DNA from: Cylindrodendrum hubeiense
Lineage: Eukaryota; Ascomycota; Sordariomycetes; Hypocreales; Nectriaceae
Direction of reading: 5' to 3'
DNA: 64,000 nucleotides
Assembly: GCA_014621425.1 (NCBI GenBank)
Contig: JAANBB010000148.1
Span: 1 to 64,000, forward strand
Position numbers and translations under genes: made by a program. How positions within the stretch are numbered: position 1 is the stretch's first letter; each line of letters begins with the position of its first letter. The notes beneath the pieces were generated by a model. It was not told where the DNA came from, searched no databases, and saw only the letters and a program-made list of their open reading frames with translations. Below, piece after piece: positions 47,517 to 59,926 of the stretch.

Positions 47517-49800
47517 ATGGCAGACAGGCAATCCCCGCCAGCTGTTGAAGAAAACTCAGTCAACACCTTGTGGCTAGGCCAAGGGTTTGGTTCTCCCTAC
47601 CAGTTTGACAAAGGCCTCGCTGCTGGGACCTCTCGCCATGGAAGCGATTCAGCCTGTGCGAGATGGCCAGTCGTTCTATCCACCAAAGGACACCGTCTAC
47701 ACGATATAAAAGCGCTCTGTGATGCCTGCGACAGAATAGACATCGCATTGTTGAAGGAAGGCGGACCACCAATTACCTTGCGAGATAGTTTTTTTGGCAT
47801 CTCTAGCGCGGCAAAGGGATGTAGATTTTGCTCGCTTCTCGCACAATATAAGAGGGGAGTTGCAGGTGGTCAGTACGATCATGATTTTCGCTACTCAATG
47901 GGTCGTGAGGACGCAGTGGATGACGGTCCGGTAGTCATGACATTGCGTGATGGGAAGTTACATGTCCAGGTACCATATCCAGATGACTGGAAGGAGTATC
48001 AATATACAGGGAGCGGCTGGGATCTAGGAAATTTTGGCCTGCTGGTCGGGAAAGGTATTTGAATATGCCCAACATGGCTTTGAAGGTCACCCATGGAGTG
48101 GAGCCAAGACACGTCTAAACATTGAGCAGTTCACTGCTAACATGATTGCCTTTCTAGAAATGCGACTCGCAGATGAGCTGGGAGATGTCACAGATTCGAA
48201 TGAAAGATGCAAACCTGACATCTTTCTATCCACCAAAAAACTCCTGAACCGCTTGGTTGGAGAACTTGGACGGATATTCAGCGCGTCGGCTTGCAGAATA
48301 TGCATCTCCCCGGATATCGCTTCGAGTTCTGCGACTAGTCGATGGTTTCATAGGGACGAGGCGCCAGTCCTTCCAGACCGAGTCATTGAAATTTTGATTG
48401 CACCGAGTTCCAGCACCATTATGCTTCGTCTTAAGCCAACACATGGCAAACAATTCGAGTGTTACGTTGCTTTAAGTCATCGCTGGGGCGGTGAATTCAC
48501 CTTAAAGACCACTATAAATACTCTTGCCGATCGTTTACAAGGCTTTTGTCTAGAAGACTTGCCACGGACGTTTCAAGATGCTGTCCTTGTGGCAAAAGCT
48601 CTGAGCATACAATACATTTGGATTGATTCACTCTGCATCGTCCAGGATGATCGACAGGAATGGCTAGAACAATCTGTGAAAATGGGTTCCATTTATTTGA
48701 ACTCTACTGTCACCGTTGCCGCTCACTCGGCAGAGCAGTGCAACGAAGGATTTCTTTGGAGAAGCCAAGTTCCTCCAACCCTTCGCATTGCACCTCAACG
48801 TGGTGGTCCCGAGTTTCTCATTTCATTACCAGAAATTGACCCTAGACAGCTCCGAACACAGTTCCTTCGGAGCGAGATAAGTCGCCGGGCATGGATCCTT
48901 CAGGAACTCACATTGTCCCGCAGGATACTGCACTTTGTAGAGAATCAACTCTTTTGGGAGTGCGAGCACGAATCCCCGCTCCTGCTTGACCAGAGACAAG
49001 AGACCACATCGATGATTTTCCGGAATATTCACGATTTGCCGGACATGCTCACGATGTGGTTAGAACTCGTTTCACGATACACAGAGTACCAGATGACCAA
49101 CAGTGGTGACAAGCTCGTTGCCCTTGCAGGCATTCTTGAGGTGTCGTTGAAGAGAATGAAAGAGTCTGAGAAGATATACTACCACTGTGGGGTATTCCAG
49201 CAGGATCTGGAAAGGTCCTTACTGTGGTATAAAGCTGGCGAGGTTGAGAGACACCCGGAGAGAGCTCCATCTTGGTCTTGGGCTAGCGCTGATGGTACAC
49301 TCCATTTCATCCATTTTGAGCTTAGAGAGGTACCAAGGACGCTTATGAATGTGCAAAGTCTACAACATCAAGACTACCTAGACGGGGCAATTAAGCAACC
49401 TAGCTGCCACCTCGTGATCGAAGCACCGATTATACGGATAACTGCCTCTCTACTGATAGAAAAAAGCAAGTACCTTCGCACTAGCCCAGCCGACTCACCA
49501 AGATACATAGTTGCTATCATTAAGAACTGGCAGGAGCGAAGTACCTTTGGTTGGTGTGTCCCAGACGACGCTCAGTCGTTAAGTGCAGGTGCATTTATAC
49601 CTGCTGACCCTATTTTACTTACCTTTCTTGCTGTCTCTGGTTGTGAATCTCACGGTCGAGTGGTGGGAGCATGGGGCTTGGTGATAACCCCCGAGGAAGG
49701 AGTCAGCGGTACATATAGGAGGGTTGGACTGGGGTATATAAAGGATATCGAGGCTCTTACACCAGCTTTACAGGCATTGGAAAGAGTCACTCTAGCTTAG
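47517..49800 (+). CDS. Heterokaryon incompatibility (HET) domain protein
   Basis: Two exons (47517-48054, 48104-49800) join in phase to 744 residues. The 49-nt intron is short and lacks a clear branch site, so a one-base frame break is the alternative reading. The N-terminal region has two CxxC-like pairs (LCDACDRID, GCRFCSLL), usual ahead of this domain. The HET domain follows: CYVALSHRWGGEFTLKTT, ALSIQYIWIDSLCIVQDD, GSIYLNSTVTVAAHSAEQ and ISRRAWILQELTLSRRILHF, then ERAPSWSWASADG. HET proteins take part in non-self recognition and programmed death on fusion of unlike hyphae; many genomes carry dozens of copies of unknown role. No NACHT or repeat domain is attached. The neighbours give no functional hint. 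Confidence 0.92.
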
Positions 49801-52035
49801 TAGTAGGCGAAACGTTCGGTGTACTAAACCGAGGATCTGAATCCTGGACCAGTTAAGAAAACCTTGTCTTCGGGTCTTCTGGTTGCTTCATACTCCGCAC
49901 CATCAATCTCAGATTCGGTATGTTCTCCACTCAACAAGATTGCCCCGTACATGAGGACTTCATTCCGCACGTGAGCCCAAACTTGTTCTTCTCAGTTGTC
50001 ACACCTGGTGATGGAGATTTAAGATTAAAGCTCCTGGCTTATCCATCTAAAGATGGTCTCAAAATCGGGGTTTGTACTGAAAGTCATCGGGGCTTCGGGG
50101 GCTCCGAGGGTGCCGAGGCGGCGGTCAAAGATGTTTGGGGCTGCCCCGGTCTGCCCAGACGAGCCGGATAGGGTTAGGGTTGTTTGGGAGTCCGGAGATG
50201 AATCCAGACAGGGCTACGATGATGATTATGTTTATGATCATAGGGTACTCAGTATGATTTGTGGCATTACCACCGATGCACATGTTCAGAAATATTCAAC
50301 AACGCCAATTTAGGTAACGGAAAAATGGTTGGAATAGCTAGTCTTGTTTCCAGTCTCGCCCAGTAAGCTCAAAGTGACTCCCAAGGGCCAGCAGCCAGGA
50401 TTTCGGTTGAAAGGGGGACGAGTTGACCCCAGAGGCAAGAGCGAGCTTCTTACGGACCGACCAGAAGAAGGCTGCCGTATTCGGCCTCTGTTTTTTCCGT
50501 ACGCGCTACCTGCTTCCAGGGCTAACTCGCTTCCCCCTCTGACATACCGGTGAAATTACGGGTCAAGTATTGCTGCAGAGCGATCCTGAAATTAAGGTTT
50601 CCTACTTCATTGGGACCTGTTGCCTGGAAGGAAGAGCATACCAAAGCTTTATCACTCGATGTTTGGACTCAGCCTTCATCTTGGACCGTCAAAATCCTTA
50701 CAGGCGCAGGGCTGCTATCGACCCATAAGCGAAAAGGCCAGTAAGAGAGGGAATTCAAAATATGTAGCCCGCTTTAGATCCTCTTGTCCCTGTACGGCCC
50801 ATTGGTATTGTATTTCGACTGTGGCTAAAGTGGCGTCTTTGGCATCCTTCAACATCCTTCATCCTCTTGTACTCCCTCCTTCCGCATCTGTCTTATTCTG
50901 CTCCCTGCATCTCCAGTTTGTTCCCCTCTTCCTTCGAGTTATTTACATTGCTGGATGGTAGTAAATTAGTCCGACATAGATCGTTTCTCTAGTTATAATG
51001 ACAGCGAATCAATCGAGCCCCTTGAATGAAATGAGCCTGTGCAGCTTTGACGTGCAAGGTAATACGTCGCTTGCTGCTCGTTGTCAGTGTCAGCCCACCC
51101 AAAAAGCTTATCTTATGTGGTCCACTTTAGTGTGGTTTCAACACGAGGGGTCTCGGCTGGTCAGATCCTTAATTGCGCAAAGGATGCGATCGGGCCATCT
51201 CTCCAGGTGCATCAGATCCTTCGAAGCGATACGGTTGGGGCAAAGCTAGGCACCAAGTAAAGCGCAAATTTCGAGGGCGGAAGAACTGAAGAAGGATTCT
51301 TGTACTTTCTGCCTGTACAGAGTAGGCGAACCCGACTTTTATCATGCTTGGGCCCTTTTGTTCCTCTATCTTCACATGTTAGCAGACGAGCACATTTATA
51401 TTTCAGCAACGAATCAGGTGCACTTTTATTCTCGTCCAGTATTCCGAGTTAACTCGCTCAACCTTTGGCAATGGCAGTTTGACACGCGACCATATCTACA
51501 AGCCGCCATATTAAGTCCCCACTCTTGTCGCATCCTTTTGAATAGCCCCGGTATGCCACCGTTGGCTAGATCGTAGCGGTTGATCCTTCGGTCCTCATGG
51601 AATCCTTCTAATTACTACCCCGCAAGTAACTGCACTAATGTGGAAGGTCGTCGTGCCTCCCTCGTCATTTCACCGCCACTCAGCTGTCTAGTTTGTAACA
51701 TCACAGGATCTGAGCCCTGTGCCGTCGAGATCCTGAGGCCTTCTTAGTGGTCTAGCCTGGGTGTGCACAGGTTCGGTAGCTTCCAGGTATTTTCTAAGTA
51801 TAGTTTCAACAACATCAAAGACCAGCATCTTATCACCCAATACTTCAAAATAACCTTAACCCTTATCTACACGCTGAGGATTTTAAGATATGCTTGAGAA
51901 TAGAGTTAGTATTTAAAGCAGGTTGATTCTGCCTTGTTGTCGAAATGAAATCATCAATCAACTCAGCACTCCAGAGCCCTCTACTCCATCACACAACAGC
52001 CAAGCCTGTTGATTCTCACATCACTCTATTACACC
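49801..52035. other. Intergenic region of 2.2 kb, nothing recognised
   Basis: Only short frames without domains are seen on both strands. A CGGACCGA word occurs at 50454-50461 but no catabolic gene follows it, so it is probably chance. Bases 51850-52035 are the likely promoter and leader of the secreted protein gene, with tttaaagc and several tatc words. Confidence 0.5.
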
Positions 52036-53043
52036 ATGCATTCTAACTTGGTTCCTGTACTTGCATTCCTGTCTCTGGCAGGCGCAATGCCCGCAAAGCG
52101 ACAGTCCATTGATGAGCGAGGTCTCAACAGCCTCATCGACGATCTGGATGCTCGTGGAGAAAATCTCGACTCCCTCATCAAGCGTATCGACGCCAAGATC
52201 TACAGAGACCAAGTTCCCGATTGTTCTACAGAAGACCCGAGCTTCATGATCCCGAAGCAGACAGGTTACTCGGTTGACCAAGGTGTCAAGCTTCCTAGGA
52301 CGGGCGGTAATGATGCTTGTACTACTGGCCACAATAGTGATCACTGCTGGACTGAGTACTGGTTTGTTGAGTCTGCAGTTGAGTACACAAGCTGGCAGAA
52401 CTCTGGTGCCGCTATTGACTGCGCATCGACATCATCCTGCAATTCGAACATCGCTCAGCTAAAGCAAAGCTGTACCTCATACACTCACTCAACAAGCGAT
52501 GGCGTCGATTATAAGATTCTAGACGCTTCGTTTGACTTAGCCATCCCCAACACTGAGGCTAAGGTCACTTTGGGCAGTAGCATCAACTACCAGCATACCG
52601 CTGTCAATGCCGACACAACCATGATATGCACAACTGATTCCTCGACCAAGTATGATTAGTCTTTAGTCGCAATATATGATCCTGCGCTAACAGTTAGCCT
52701 CTAGCACATGCAACTGGGAGGACCAAGCCTGCCACCAAGTCTGGTTTGCTGACCGTACGAAGCGTATCTGGGGACATATGGACCGAGTCTGTGTTGGCAA
52801 GACTGATGCTGGTAAGTACTCTAGATCCTCAAATCCAGTCCCGCCCTGACCAAATTCTGTACAGCGGTTCAGCAGCAAACTGAGAACGCGAATGGCCGCT
52901 GGGTCCGTGGCCAGGCAGAATTCAGCATTGCGATTCCTATCAACCACATTGTTGGCTGCAATGCCCTCTGCGCCGATCAAACCTACAGCTCACCTATTCC
53001 TACTGATGGAACCGTCCGCGTGCCATTTGATCTCGTTTTCTAG
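52036..53043 (+). CDS. Small secreted cysteine-containing protein of unknown function
   Basis: Three exons (52036-52649, 52705-52811, 52865-53043) join in frame to 299 residues. Residues 1-17 (MHSNLVPVLAFLSLAGA) are a signal peptide, followed by PAKRQ, a KEX2-like site, so the chain is probably matured in the secretory path. A helical segment (LNSLIDDLDARGENLDSLI) precedes a Cys/Trp-rich body: NDACTTGHNSDHCWTEYWFV, AIDCASTSSCNSN, TCNWEDQACHQVWF and HIVGCNALCADQTYS. Cysteine spacing suggests several disulfides. No family could be named. The sequence resembles other fungal secreted proteins with YTSWQNSGA-type motifs only loosely. It lies between the HET gene and a zinc-cluster regulator, with about 500 bp to the latter. 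I see no evidence that it is a toxin. Confidence 0.85.
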
Positions 53044-53592
53044 ATCTATTTACAGCATGATTGGAAGTTGAATCGTTTAGAATAGATCTCGCTTTGCTAC
53101 GGTGGTTTAGCGGCAGAAGCCGAGAGCCTGAGTGTATACTTTCTGTGTCAACCATTTTTTGAAATCAATACATTGTTATTTTCCGCGACATTTCCAGTAA
53201 AACTGTGCATGAATAGGGTCGAGATTTGTTGAAAATCACCAAGAAAATTCCCTTCATCTCACGCATTACGAAGAGCTACTATATCTAGCCTAGTCCCTGC
53301 CGAGGATATGAATTGGTTCAATACCCCGCACCTCCGTGTTATCAGTCTGGAAACAAAACCCTTAAGTTACAGACTACAGTAGCTCGCTATCTAATCCGCT
53401 AATGAATCCCTGCCGCTATTGGTTCAGCGTGAACTGTACCATTCGCGGCCGTAAGTCACCTGATTCTTCATCAGCCCGTGACTCCCCCAATCTCAATCGC
53501 CCCTCGCCGCGCCATCATTTCGCGGCAGACCCACGCTCGCTCACTGACAGCAGACTCATTCTCCGCCCTCCCCATAATTTCTCTGCCTGGCA
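53044..53592. other. Intergenic region upstream of the nitrilase-group regulator
   Basis: No gene is supported. The last 200 bp are C-rich (ctcccccaatctcaatcgcc, gccctccccataatttc), as is common just upstream of fungal start codons. Confidence 0.5.
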
Positions 53593-55989
53593 ATGAATTC
53601 ACAGTCTACAGCTGCAGGCAAGCGGAGACAACGGTCGTCCGTAGCCTGCAATACATGTCGGGCGAAACGAATTCGCGTCAGTCTCCCCCCTTACGTGGAA
53701 TCCGCACCTTCTAACATGGATATCCAATCAGTGTGATGGCAACCATCCAACGTGCGCTACGTGCGCAGCTTCGCAACAGAAATGCGAGTACACGAGTAAA
53801 GAAAATAACCGGAAGTAAGCTCCCTGTGTGCCTCAGTCATCGTCGGAGTCGCCGAGTTTGCTAATAGAAGTGGACTCTAGGCCACCGAGCAAGAGATATG
53901 TCACGGCACTTTTAGAACGAATCAAAGTTCTCGAGAGTCAATTGGGTCATGCACACCATCAACCACCGACAGCCGATGACGACACCTACCAGGAGCCGTT
54001 TGAGGGGGAAGCGGGCGACTCAGGCAGCGACTCGTCGTCAGAAGAGTTGACTGACGGAGACAGAGAACCAGTTCGGGAACTGACCGATAGACTCGGCCGT
54101 CTGAGCGTGGGACAAGATGGAGAAGTACAGTATTTCGGCTCTCGAAGCAACTTTTCCTTGTTGCGAGGAACATTTGAAGGCAATATCCCTATCCCGACAG
54201 CCACTCTTCAGTCTCGTGCCATGTCCGTGGTCGACCAGTTGAATCTCCGTATCACACTCTCAGACGAACTCCAAACTCATTTGCTGGACCTTTATTGGCG
54301 ATGGCAGAATCCATGGCAGTATTTGGTTGTCAAGGATGCTTTCCTCCGCGATTTAAATGTCGACCATGCAGGGCGTTTCAGCTCACCCCTCTTACTATCG
54401 GCCATTCTTGCGCTGGCCGCGAGATATTCGGATCGTCTGGAACTCAGAACCGACCCCATGGATGCAAATACGGCAGGTGATGCATTGGCAGAGCAAGCTA
54501 AGCTGCTACTGCTTTACGAGAGCGAGTCTCCCAGAATCACGACCGTCCAAGCGGCTGCAATATTGGCTTTAAGAGAGACTGCTACTGATAAAGAAGCACT
54601 CGGATGGACTTATTGTGGTTAGTTCAGCACAGTTCTCCTTTTATTACCTAGACAAACATGCTAAACGGAACTAGGTATGGCTACTAGGATGGCATTCAAC
54701 CTCGGCCTGCACCTAGACAGTTCGCGATGGGTCAAGGCGGGCCATCTGACACAAGAACTTGCCGAAGTTAGGAACGTCGTCTGGTGGGGATGCTATATCA
54801 TTGACAAGTGAGCAACCCCGGCCTTGCCATATCCTGGCACTCACACTAACTTCGTGCAGGTTATTTAACATTGGCCTCGGCCGACCTTCGCCCATTCAAG
54901 AGCATGAAACCACAGCGCTTATGCCATCTCTCGTGCATAATGTCGAGTACGAGCCTTGGTCGCCGATTCCAGTCGATCAGCCGGCTTCTGAGCCACTACA
55001 TGCCCGCCTTGTGACCAACTGCCAGGCGACCTGTCAGCTATTCCAAATCACCGCAGAAGGATTGGACCAAATGTAAGCATCGATTCCGTTCTCAAGCTTA
55101 ACATACTATTACGAGCCTAATATCACACAGCTACCGACCTCGTTTGCGTCGCAGCAAGACGTATTTAGTCGACTTGGTAGCTAAGATACATGTGGATTTG
55201 CTGAAGTTTTATACCAACCTGCCCAGCTGCCTTCGTCTTCCAACTATAGCTTCCCAAACCGTACCTCCGCATATCTACCAACTTCAGTAAACGGATCCCA
55301 GAACAGACTGGTAGTGCGCATATGCTAACATTGTCACAGCTTGCAATATAATGTAGCAATGATCCTCTTACATCGACCGTTCATCATGCTCAAAACTGAG
55401 AAAGAAAAGAAAACGACCCGGCTTGGGGCGGTCAGCCATCATATGAAAGAATGCAGGACCTCCGCTGAAGCGATAACGAATATTTTTAAATCGTATCGCA
55501 CTCACTACAGCCTTGTAAGCCCAGACAAATGACATCGGCTACTTTGGCAGACAACTGACTGTACCCCAGCGTTACATCCCAATCTCCGCAGTCCACTGCG
55601 CGTTCACAGCCTCCATAATATTACTGGTTGAGGCAACATCAGAGCAAGGCGATACCCGCCGGCGCACCACACGAATGCTTAAGCTTCTGGTAACAGCCTT
55701 GAACGAAATGAGTACGGCTTGGAAATGGAGCCGTCGCGCAATCAGAGCATTATCGCAGCTGGCCAAAGAATGGTCAGTCGGAGAAGAGATTTCTCTTGCT
55801 ATTGCCTCCAGCAGTGATCCAGAGCAGTCACTAGATCTCAATCATCCTTCAATAATCAACCTAGGTATGCCTTCTGACTCTGGAGTTTCGGATTGGATCT
55901 TTGAAGATGTCGATGGCCTGGATGCAGGGCATCTCGCAGCTATTTGGCAAGATACATGTGACTGGACTGGAGAGTTATCCTACGCTTGA
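53593..55989 (+). CDS. Zn2Cys6 transcription factor, likely regulator of the nitrilase group
   Basis: It starts MNSQSTAAGKRRQRSS, then VACNTCRAKRIR, a first intron (53677-53731) and CDGNHPTCATCAASQQKCEY. All six zinc-cluster cysteines are present with normal spacing. The second intron (53796-53867) joins to KVDSRPPSKRYVTALLERIK, a short coiled coil that serves dimerisation. The fungal-specific domain follows: LSAILALAARYSDRLELR, GMATRMAFNLGLHLDSSRW, VRNVVWWGCYIIDKLFNIGL and NVAMILLHRPFIML. The pattern is close to xylanolytic-activator-like regulators. The acidic end has DWIFEDVDGLD, possibly an activation segment. The sugar-type transporter and nitrilase follow within 3 kb. I infer, from proximity only, that it controls them. 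Confidence 0.87.
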
Positions 55990-56206
55990 ATGTTTTTATC
56001 ACAGTTTATTTCATGCATTCGAGAATCAGACTTATTAGTCTTGTTCATATTTAGTTGAGTAATGTGCAGGTAATGTAGGTCTGGGAGCAAATCAAGCTCT
56101 GCGGAAATGATATGAAGAGCTGATGGTTTCATAATTATTGGTGCACACAGAGAAACAGTGAAATTGCTCAGTTACAAGCCCCAGCAATTCATGTCGTGTG
56201 AGGAAA

Positions 56207-58114
56207 TCAGGCCTTTTCCTTTGACTGCGCATCTCCATCAATGACATCCTTGTCTCCAATAACGGCACGGCCCTCAATCAGGTGGATCTCAACGTGATCA
56301 CCAAACTTCTGGGCAATCTCCTCTAGCGGCAACCCCTTCGTCTAAGATAGCAATGTTAGGACACGAAATTGCAGTTTCGGGAAGTGAAATTACCTCAGGG
56401 AAGAAAACCCCAAATATGAAGATCGATACAAAGGTGACGGAGAAGAAGACCAGGTAGTAACGCCAAGAGATGGCAGCGAAGGCGGTTGGAGCTGCCATTA
56501 GGAGCACCAGCGATGCCACAAAGAGACCGCTGGTTGAAAGTGCGCACCCTTTGGCTCGTAGTTGAGTAGGCCAGATCTCTGATGCGTAGACGTAGGTAGA
56601 AGCATCGAGGCAGGAACCATAGCTACAATGAGGTTAGCAAGACATAGAGACATTCCTAATCATAACTCACAAGCCAATATGCAAGAAGAGGAAGAAGACT
56701 GCAGCACTTGTTGCTGCTCGGTTGTCCGAATCACCAAAGACGGCGAGCATGATGATTTCTCCGAGGAGAGCCACGGCTGTTCCAGCTAGACCAAATACTA
56801 AAAGGTGTGAGCAGTGCAGACGCAATCAATAATTCAAGCATGCTTACCCATGATGGTCTTGCGGCCTAGCTTATCAAGGAGAAGTGCATTGATCAAATTG
56901 CCGATGGGTCCCCAGGAAATCCAGCCAGCTTGCAAAAGTAGCTGATCTTTAGGGCCATAGCCCAGCTTCGAGTATAAAAAAGGGCCATAATCTAAAACAC
57001 CATCAGCATAAATTACAGATAACAGGAATAGTTTGACTGACTGTTGATGACTTGCGTGCCGGAGCATTGCGCGCAAAACATGGTGAGAAACCCAACGATG
57101 GCTCGCTTGCGATATGAGGGGACTGTAAAGAGAGACGACCATGATGAGGGAAGAGAATGCTCATATTCCAGTTGCCTCTCAATCTGAGCGAACTCATTGT
57201 TTGCGAATGAATCATCACCATCCGCGGAGTGATGGAGCTTCTTGATGATATCCAAAGCCTCGTCTCGGTGGCCTCTTTCCACGACTAAAGAGGGAGTCTT
57301 CGTCAGAAATAGGGTTCAAGACATGATTTCAACGCAAGGGTACTCACGCCATCTAGGAGACTCTGGCAAGCGCAGAATACCACAGCAGAGCAGCAGAGGA
57401 GGCAGAACCTGGAAGGCCAACGGCGGCCGCCATTGAGCGCCACTAGCATTAACAAAGTAGAAGCCAACGCCGACCCAGCTAGCGGTAGCATATCCCAACA
57501 GGATGAAAACACCTATATCAGGGGATTAGGATTTACATAGGACAATTCAAGAGTATGTACGTACCGTGAAGTCCGACCAAGAGACCACGAGACTGTGGCG
57601 GCGATAACTCGCTTTGGAACAACGGAACTAGAGTTACAAGCGATCCTATCAAAAGTTATTATCTTGCGTATCTAGAAGGATTGAGGAAACTCGACTTACC
57701 GATTCCGAGGCCGGTGATGAATCTCGCGACAATGAACATGGCGATATGTGCAGATCCCGCCTGCAACGCTCCGCCTACAACGCAGAAACAGGATGCAATG
57801 AAGATGGCTTGCTTTCGGCCAAATCGGTCTCCGGTCCAGCTTGAGCTGAGCGTACCAATAAATCCTCCAGCTTGGAATAGACCATTGATGGCTCCCTCAA
57901 TTTGGGTTACATTGGAAGCTGTGTCCAGTTTCATGTAAGTACGGAAGGTGGGTTGCCCCAGGGTGGTGGCAATGATACATGCACAGTAGCCATATGTGAT
58001 ACTGCCCAAAGTGGCAAATAGAATCACCTATTGCACCTATTAGCATCACTTGACAAATGAACACTACAAATTGTATCTTACAAGTGTGTTGAAGTTGGTG
58101 CTTGGTTGGCCCAT
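56207..58114 (-). CDS. MFS sugar-type transporter
   Basis: The first exon encodes MGQPSTNFNTL and joins in phase to VILFATLGSITYGYCAC, the first membrane helix. At least eight exons follow on the minus strand. Signature motifs are GALNGLFQAGGFIGTL-like helix 2 (AINGLFQAGGFIGTL), WTGDRFGRKQAIF, ARFITGLGIGK, LPESPRW (end of helix 6), the cytosolic loop with the RGHRDEALDIIKKLH helix, INALLLDKLGRKTIM and TYVYASEIWPTQLRAKGCAL. It ends DAQSKEKA. This is a proton-coupled carrier of the sugar porter family in the plasma membrane. Its location next to the nitrilase gene, divergently transcribed, suggests that it imports the nitrile, its acid product or a related sugar conjugate. The true substrate is not evident from sequence. 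Confidence 0.87.
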
Positions 58115-58658
58115 CTTGCGTTTGTTATTCGTGATTGCTGGATTAGATTCGCTGATGGAGTGTTTCAAGACCGATGGGCATGAGAGACGGCATGGAGCTC
58201 ATAAATGGAAAACTGATCATGATCAAAGTTCTCAGAAAGATCAGCCTGAAGAATGGTCATTTGAGCTGTTCTCGACGCTGATAAGAGTTCAAGCTAACAT
58301 CAGACGGGCTGGCAGTTTCCACCCTATCAGAGTGAAGCTTCTAATCCACCGTATCCGGGAAATGCCTACCCTTTTACCCCGCAAAATGAGGTCAAGCCAC
58401 CAAGCTCCACCTAGACCCATCCAGAACCAGGGGACGGGCACGCGGAGATATGATAGTGAGCGACACATGCGTGGAAAATGCCTACCCGGGCTGATAGGGC
58501 GATAACAAGCCTGGCTCGTAGAGATATCGTTCGAGATTGAAGTCGTTGGGACCAGTCGCGGTATATAAGTCACGCGGGTTGTGCGATAGAGCCCCCAACT
58601 GCACATTTCAGTATTACTTTCACCAACCCTCTCAAAACAACTCCAGTCTCAGTCCATC
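58115..58658. promoter_or_regulatory. Divergent promoter of transporter and nitrilase genes
   Basis: About 540 bp separate the two ATGs. TATATAAG at 58562-58569 lies 90 bp upstream of the nitrilase ATG and is a good TATA box. No CGG palindrome was noticed. No gene is supported here. Confidence 0.5.
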
Positions 58659-59813
58659 ATGTCTATCCGTCAGTGGAAAGCAGCAGTGTGCCAATCGGAG
58701 CCGTGCTGGTTTAATAAGGCCGCCGGCATTGACAAGTCCATTGGTCTGATTCAAGAAGCTCGTCAGAATGGCGCCTCGTTGATCGCCTTCTCGGAGGTGT
58801 GGATTCCGGGCTACCCAAATTTCCTTTGGTCAGGAACTTTCAAGGAGAATATCCCGTTGGTGCAAAAGTACATGCAAAACAGCATGACGGCTTATGGCGA
58901 GGAGATGTTGCAGATTCGGAAGGCCGCAGCTGATAATAAGATGTACGTCGGCTTCGGTTTCAGTGAGCGCGTCGGAAGCAGCCTGTATCTCGCCCAGGTC
59001 CTTATTGGGGCAGACGGCAATATCTTGCTTCACAGGCGCAAGACGAAGCCGACACATGTCGAGCGTACACTATTCGGCGACGCGACTGGAGATTCTCTGA
59101 CTACCGTGGTGCAGACGCCACTGGGAAAAATCGGGATGCTGAATTGTTGGGGTGAGTATCTGAGATCTTCATAGAACCTTTTCGGGGTTGCTAACTCAGT
59201 GACAGAGCATTTCCAGCCGCTTCTCAAGTATCACACATACGCTCAGGGTGAGGAGGTCCATATTGCCGCCTGGCCATTTAACGGAGAATACCAGGGAGGC
59301 GTTGAACCGTGGTCGGTGTTTTCTGAAGCCAACGAGGTCACGGCCAGTCGAATGTATGCGCTGGAAGGATGTTCCTATGTCCTCTGCACCAACCAGCCGC
59401 TTTCTGCCGAAGGCGCTCGACTGAATAGCGAGGGTCAAGGCAGCGCCGACAAGGGCAGCTTCATGCTCAGCGGAGGCGGAGGGCGTGCTGCTGTCTTTGC
59501 GCCCGATGGCCGTCAGCTTACCGAGCCAACCGACCCCAACTATGACGGACTCATCTACAGCGACATTGACCTGGACGCCATTGATAATGCAAAGATTATG
59601 ACTGATTGTGTTGGACACTATTCACGACCTGATCTCTTGCGATTGGTTGTTGATGATCAACCGAAAAACTACGTCACAAGGGCTACACCGGGTACCACGA
59701 CTAACTCGGTGTATCATACACCAACTGGAGATGGAACTCTGCTCTCAACTCATAAGAAATTGGATGAATTGCTTTCGGTTGGAGCTAGTGTTGAAGTAAG
59801 TGACGGAAACTGA
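58659..59813 (+). CDS. Nitrilase / cyanide-hydratase family enzyme
   Basis: Two exons (58659-59151, 59206-59813) join in phase to 366 residues, the normal size for fungal nitrilases. All three catalytic residues are visible: Glu in FSEVWIPGYPNFLW, Lys in LHRRKTKPTHVER and Cys in GMLNCWEHFQPLLKYHTYAQ. Further family blocks are AQVLIGADGNILLH and IHIAAWP-like VHIAAWPFNGEYQGG. The enzyme hydrolyses a carbon-nitrogen triple bond to the acid and ammonia, or to the amide. CWEHFQPLLK is shared by aliphatic nitrilases and cyanide hydratases, so those activities cannot be separated here. The protein acts in the cytosol, probably as an oligomeric spiral. It is divergent from the sugar-type transporter and near a Zn2Cys6 regulator, so it may belong to a small nitrile-use or detoxification group. 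Confidence 0.93.
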
Positions 59814-59926
59814 CGGGATTTCCGCTGAGAATCCCTTGAGCATGAAAGTACCTATATATTTTACGATAGTGAAATTTTTATTTCGTATTAATTTGCTATT
59901 GCTTCAAGTGAAACTTTGAGAGGAAG

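Noticed and set aside
48055..48103. Possible frameshift in the HET-domain gene
   Set aside because: A 49-nt GT/AG intron restores the frame with matching phase, so an intact gene is simpler, though the branch site is weak.
50454..50461. CGGACCGA copy in the intergenic region before the secreted protein gene
   Set aside because: It lies about 1.6 kb from the next start codon and no pathway gene follows, so it is treated as chance.
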